A stretch of DNA of 7,929 nucleotides. It comes from CAKRZE01 sp045617585. GTDB taxonomy: Bacteria > Bacillota > Clostridia > Oscillospirales > CAG-272. The notes below the pieces were generated by a model. That model was not told where the DNA came from. It worked only from the letters and a program-made list of their open reading frames with translations, and did not search any database. Positions 5,550 to 7,929 of the stretch are shown here, piece by piece (position 1 is the stretch's first letter; every line of letters starts with the position of its first letter). Location: assembly GCA_045617585.1 (NCBI GenBank), contig JAZLIW010000003.1, positions 1 through 7,929 on the forward strand. The letters are read 5' to 3'. The position numbers and the translations under genes were made by a program.

Positions 5550-6662
5550 GTGAGTGACGAAATGAACGAACGCAGCGCGGAATGGTACCGCGAACGCGGA
5601 AAATTACTGTTTTTCGGATACGGAGACGACGCGGAACGGCGCTCGGAAGGACTGTCCTGCCTGATCAGAGCGTATCTGATGTCGGATCCGGAGGCGTCCT
5701 ATCACGTGGCGGTACTGATGCTTGACGGCGTCCTGAAGCCGTCCGTGGGAAACGCGGAAGAAGAAGCGCTCCGGATCCTTCGGCGGTATGCCGACAGCGG
5801 ATATCTGCCGTCCCGGGAACTCCTGAACCGTATCTGCCTCTCCCGGTATGAACGTGCTTTCGGAGGTGAGACGTCCGAACGGGAGCCCGGCCCGCTGACC
5901 GACTTTGACGGGGAACCGATCCGGATCGACCGGAAGGGGCTTTTGACGCCGATCGACGCGGAACTGGAATACAGCGGCGGGAAAAATGTGCTTCGCCTCA
6001 GCGCGGACATCCGGTTTATTTACGCAGAGGATCTGCCGGACGTCGGGCTGTTTGAAAGGGCGGTCCTCGACGGGATGCGGAAATGGCAGGGGGAATACAC
6101 CGTGTTCGGCGGGCAGAAGCTGAGCGTTGAGGTACGCCTGACGGTCGGGCAGAACCGGTTCGATCACGTCATCGTCGTTCCGCTGACGTCGAACGTCGCC
6201 GCCATGACCGGGAAGCTCATGAACGCCGTCGGAACGGAAGGAAAAAAGGAAGAGATCGACGATCTGATGCGGAACAAACGCTCCTTTGCCATCTCGGGCC
6301 CTGCTTGGTCGGTCCGTTCGAGAAAGATCATCTATATCCAGAGTGAAGATGGGAGATTCCTTGACGCCGCGGAGATCAGCGACGTGGCAAAGCATGAGTT
6401 CGGTCATGCGCTGGGACTCGGCGATCTGTACGAAAATCCGGGGGACGGCCTTGCCGGGGTCGGAAAAGGCAGTTACCGGGAGCTGGACAGTTTTCTGGTC
6501 AGTGATAAGCTGTACCGTCTGGTCATGTGCGATCACCACGGACCGATCAGCAACAACGACGTGGAAATGATCCTTCTTGCGTTCCGCGATAACGAGATGC
6601 AGCTCTATCAGGCGCGGAAGGGCAAGGGAAAGGTCTCTTCCGCGCTCGGAAAGGGAAACTGA
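5550..6662 (+). CDS. Cytosolic metzincin-type zinc metalloprotease with Sel1-like repeats
   Basis: A 370-residue protein starting at GTG 5550, with AAGGAG (5536-5541) eight bases upstream. ATG 5562 is an alternative start but is badly spaced. Residues 8-96 are helical and resemble Sel1/TPR-type repeats (ERGKLLFFGYG, then AEEEALRILRRYADSGYLPS), usually protein-binding. The catalytic domain follows: SDVAKHEFGHALGLGDLYE contains HExxHxxGxxD, with His282, Glu283, His286 and Asp292 as predicted zinc ligands and general base. A Met-turn follows in RLVMCDHHGPISNND (Met326). Asp as third ligand instead of His is known in snapalysin-type metzincins. No signal peptide is present, which is unusual because most metzincins are secreted. 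The 16-base gap to the membrane protein gene implies one operon and probably a shared function. Substrate is unknown. Confidence 0.88.
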   Translation: MSDEMNERSAEWYRERGKLLFFGYGDDAERRSEGLSCLIRAYLMSDPEASYHVAVLMLDGVLKPSVGNAEEEALRILRRYADSGYLPSRELLNRICLSRYERAFGGETSEREPGPLTDFDGEPIRIDRKGLLTPIDAELEYSGGKNVLRLSADIRFIYAEDLPDVGLFERAVLDGMRKWQGEYTVFGGQKLSVEVRLTVGQNRFDHVIVVPLTSNVAAMTGKLMNAVGTEGKKEEIDDLMRNKRSFAISGPAWSVRSRKIIYIQSEDGRFLDAAEISDVAKHEFGHALGLGDLYENPGDGLAGVGKGSYRELDSFLVSDKLYRLVMCDHHGPISNNDVEMILLAFRDNEMQLYQARKGKGKVSSALGKGN

Positions 6663-6665
6663 TAA

Positions 6666-6706
6666 GCGAAAGGGCAGGGAACCGGAAATGCTCCCCGCCC
6701 TTTCGC
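6666..6706 (+). terminator. Long hairpin at the end of the membrane protein-protease operon
   Basis: GCGAAAGGGC (6666-6675) pairs perfectly with GCCCTTTCGC (6697-6706), and the stem extends inward with GGGA (6677-6680) against TCCC (6692-6695), leaving an 11-base loop. It begins three bases after the protease stop codon. No T run follows, so it may protect the 3' end or terminate inefficiently, not act as a standard intrinsic terminator. Confidence 0.5.
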
Positions 6707-6775
6707 CGTTCGGGGGAGTGTAAGCCTGACCTGCTTTTGGAAAAAAGGCCCCCTCTTGTGTTTTCGCGGCGGATA

Positions 6776-6784
6776 TGGTATAAT
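6776..6784 (+). promoter_or_regulatory. Extended -10 promoter of the inositol monophosphatase-family gene
   Basis: TGGTATAAT combines the TGn extension with a perfect TATAAT (6779-6784). The -35 region is poor (TTGTGT at 6756). Transcription would begin near 6791, about 20 bases before the ATG at 6810. The ATG at 6783 overlaps this -10 and so cannot be a start on this transcript. Confidence 0.65.
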
Positions 6785-6809
6785 GAAAAAAACGGAAAAG
6801 GAAATGACG

Positions 6810-7640
6810 ATGGAAGAGAAAACGACGCCGTATGCCCGTGAACGGGAAATCATGAGCAGAGCGGTACGGGAAATCTACCGGGAGGAATTCCGCGCAGCCG
6901 ACGCCGGTGCGTTCGATAAGGCGATGTTCGATGTCGTGACCGTCAACGATCTGAAGATCGAAGAACGGCTGATCAACGTGATCCGGTCCGAATTTCCCGG
7001 GGACCGGATCCTCAGCGAGGAGACGAACGCGGACACGCTCCCCGGGGGACGGATGTGGACCGTCGATCCGATCGACGGGACCTACAATATGTGCCGCGGC
7101 GTTCCGATCTACGGGATCCAGTGCGCGCTGTACGAGGGGGAGGAGACCGTGTTCTCCCTGATCCTGCTTCCCGAGACCGACGAAGCGTTTACGGCGGAAA
7201 AAGGTTGCGGCGCCTTCCGGAACGGGGTGCCGATCTCCGTGGAACGCCGGGACCCGGAGCACGCGGTCGTCAGCTTCGGCGATTATTCGCACCGCAGCGC
7301 GGACGATCGGCGGCTCCAGCATCAAATTATGGGCAGGGTCGCGGAACGGGTCGCAAAGGTGCGGATGTATGGTGCGGCAAGCGTGGATTTTGCGTATCTT
7401 GCATCCGGCAGGATCGACGGGACGCTGCTTTTCACGCGCAACCGCTGGGATATCGCACCGGGAATGCTGCTTGCGAAGGAAGCGGGCGCGTTCATCGGCT
7501 CGGTACGGGACGGGATCACGCCCCGGTACGAAGCGGAAGCCGGGTCCGCCGCCGCGGCGGCAACGGAAGAGCTGTTCCGCCTGCTGACCGGGAGAGATCT
7601 GTCCGCGGATTCCGAAACGGTCGGAAAGAATGAAATTTGA
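6810..7640 (+). CDS. Inositol monophosphatase-family (Mg-dependent sugar/inositol phosphate) phosphatase
   Basis: A 276-residue protein. I chose ATG 6810 because AAAAGGAA (6796-6803) is spaced correctly for it, and the promoter -10 excludes the earlier in-frame starts. It carries the family's metal-binding motifs: VTVNDLKIEERL (43-54), ILSEET with Glu70, WTVDPIDGTYN (83-93) with Asp86 and Asp89, and NRWDIAPGMLLAKEAG (211-226) with Asp214. Length and motif spacing match full members (about 260-280 residues). These cytosolic enzymes hydrolyse phosphate from myo-inositol-1-phosphate, fructose-1,6-bisphosphate, histidinol phosphate or 3'-phosphoadenosine 5'-phosphate. The motifs do not separate these, so the substrate is open. 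Asn-Met replaces the usual Asn-Phe after the DGT motif (TYNMCRG), a small departure from the commonest family form. Its own promoter and terminator make it a single-gene transcription unit. A possible link to the upstream operon is not supported by the sequence. Confidence 0.93.
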   Translation: MEEKTTPYAREREIMSRAVREIYREEFRAADAGAFDKAMFDVVTVNDLKIEERLINVIRSEFPGDRILSEETNADTLPGGRMWTVDPIDGTYNMCRGVPIYGIQCALYEGEETVFSLILLPETDEAFTAEKGCGAFRNGVPISVERRDPEHAVVSFGDYSHRSADDRRLQHQIMGRVAERVAKVRMYGAASVDFAYLASGRIDGTLLFTRNRWDIAPGMLLAKEAGAFIGSVRDGITPRYEAEAGSAAAAATEELFRLLTGRDLSADSETVGKNEI

Positions 7641-7648
7641 ACGGAGAA

Positions 7649-7679
7649 GGACCGGTCGGATCCGGTTCTTTTCTTTTTT
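7649..7679 (+). terminator. Rho-independent terminator of the phosphatase gene
   Basis: GGACCGG (7649-7655) pairs with CCGGTTC (7662-7668) with one G-U pair and a TCGGAT loop, followed by TTTTCTTTTTT. It begins eight bases after the stop codon. Confidence 0.85.
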
Positions 7680-7766
7680 CGGCACGGGAATGCCCTTTTC
7701 GGACGGAGGACAATGAAAATAATGAATATCTTTTGCACGGAAATGTGTATTTTTTTGGAAAAGTTA

Positions 7767-7795
7767 TTGAAAAACGGTGAAGATTGTGATATATT
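7767..7795 (+). promoter_or_regulatory. Sigma-A promoter of the last, partial gene
   Basis: TTGAAA -35 (7767-7772), a 17-base spacer and TATATT -10 (7790-7795), each one base from consensus, in an AT-rich stretch 72 bases before the start at 7868. Confidence 0.75.
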
Positions 7796-7867
7796 ATTAT
7801 TGAAACCACAGAAAAAACGGCACATTTCGGGACTGATAAACGGAAAAACGGGAAAAGGGGGATCGCC

Positions 7868-7929
7868 ATGCTGCCGATGATGAAGATCGGGGACCTGTCG
7901 GTCACGCGTCTGATCGTGGGAAGCAATCC
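7868..7929 (+). CDS. Probable aldo/keto reductase-like TIM-barrel protein, N-terminal fragment (runs off the right edge)
   Basis: Twenty complete codons from ATG 7868: MLPMMKIGDLSVTRLIVGSN. AAAGGGGG (about 7854-7861) lies six bases upstream as ribosome binding site, and a good promoter precedes it. The pattern K-I-G-x-L-x-V-(S/T)-R-L-I-x-G is the usual first beta hairpin and first barrel strand of aldo/keto reductases and related TIM-barrel oxidoreductases. Too little is present to name the reaction, and a related barrel family without reductase activity is possible. The ATG at 7877 is an alternative start. Confidence 0.6.
   Translation, partial: MLPMMKIGDLSVTRLIVGSN

Noticed and set aside
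5604..7685. Very long open frame on the minus strand (693 codons) across the protease and phosphatase genes
   Set aside because: It runs antisense to two genes with clear catalytic motifs, is rich in Arg, Pro and His, spans a terminator and a promoter, and shows no recognisable domain. It is an artefact of GC-rich codons on the other strand.
7713..7880. A 55-codon frame with GGAGGA upstream, before the last gene
   Set aside because: The ribosome binding site is too close to the ATG, the frame contains the promoter of the next gene and overlaps its start, and the protein is low-complexity and AT-driven.

Overview
The window looks like a chromosomal stretch from a gut-type Firmicute (Clostridia, possibly Oscillospiraceae/Ruminococcaceae-like). 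This rests on strong AGGAGG-type ribosome binding sites, textbook sigma-A promoters with 17-nt spacers, a Gram-positive-style lipoprotein signal, U-tailed hairpin terminators and mixed ATG/GTG starts. UGA acts as a normal stop at the ends of three genes, so the standard code is used. The assignment is by general character, not by a marker gene.

The left part (1-2450) is AT-richer and looks like accessory, decaying DNA. It holds the 5' end of an IS3-type transposase gene leaving the window on the minus strand, a small gene interrupted by an in-frame TGA (310-726), a gene for an unrecognised lipoprotein (752-1987), a 162-bp imperfect palindrome flanked by TCAA that looks like a MITE (1992-2153), and the C-terminal remnant of a VOC/glyoxalase-family gene (about 2202-2369). 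Apart from that remnant, the 969 bases between 1988 and 2956 hold no protein gene. They contain a strong terminator (2463-2487), a compact and apparently pseudoknotted RNA element ending in a second strong terminator (2521-2656), a third arm able to compete with that terminator hairpin, an overlapping dyad, and a near-consensus promoter.

The right part (2957-7640) is GC-richer and well preserved. Its centre is a two-gene operon. The first gene encodes an 858-residue membrane protein with N-terminal transmembrane segments, two Rossmann/RCK-like cytosolic modules and a C-terminal segment resembling the bacterial RyR domain. Sixteen bases later comes a 370-residue, apparently cytosolic metzincin-type zinc protease with Sel1-like repeats at its N-terminus. 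I infer a ligand- or ion-sensing membrane component paired with an intracellular protease. The pairing is the most interesting content of the window.

Next is an inositol-monophosphatase-family gene (6810-7640) with its own extended -10 promoter and terminator. The window ends in the first codons of a probable aldo/keto-reductase-like TIM-barrel gene behind a good promoter.
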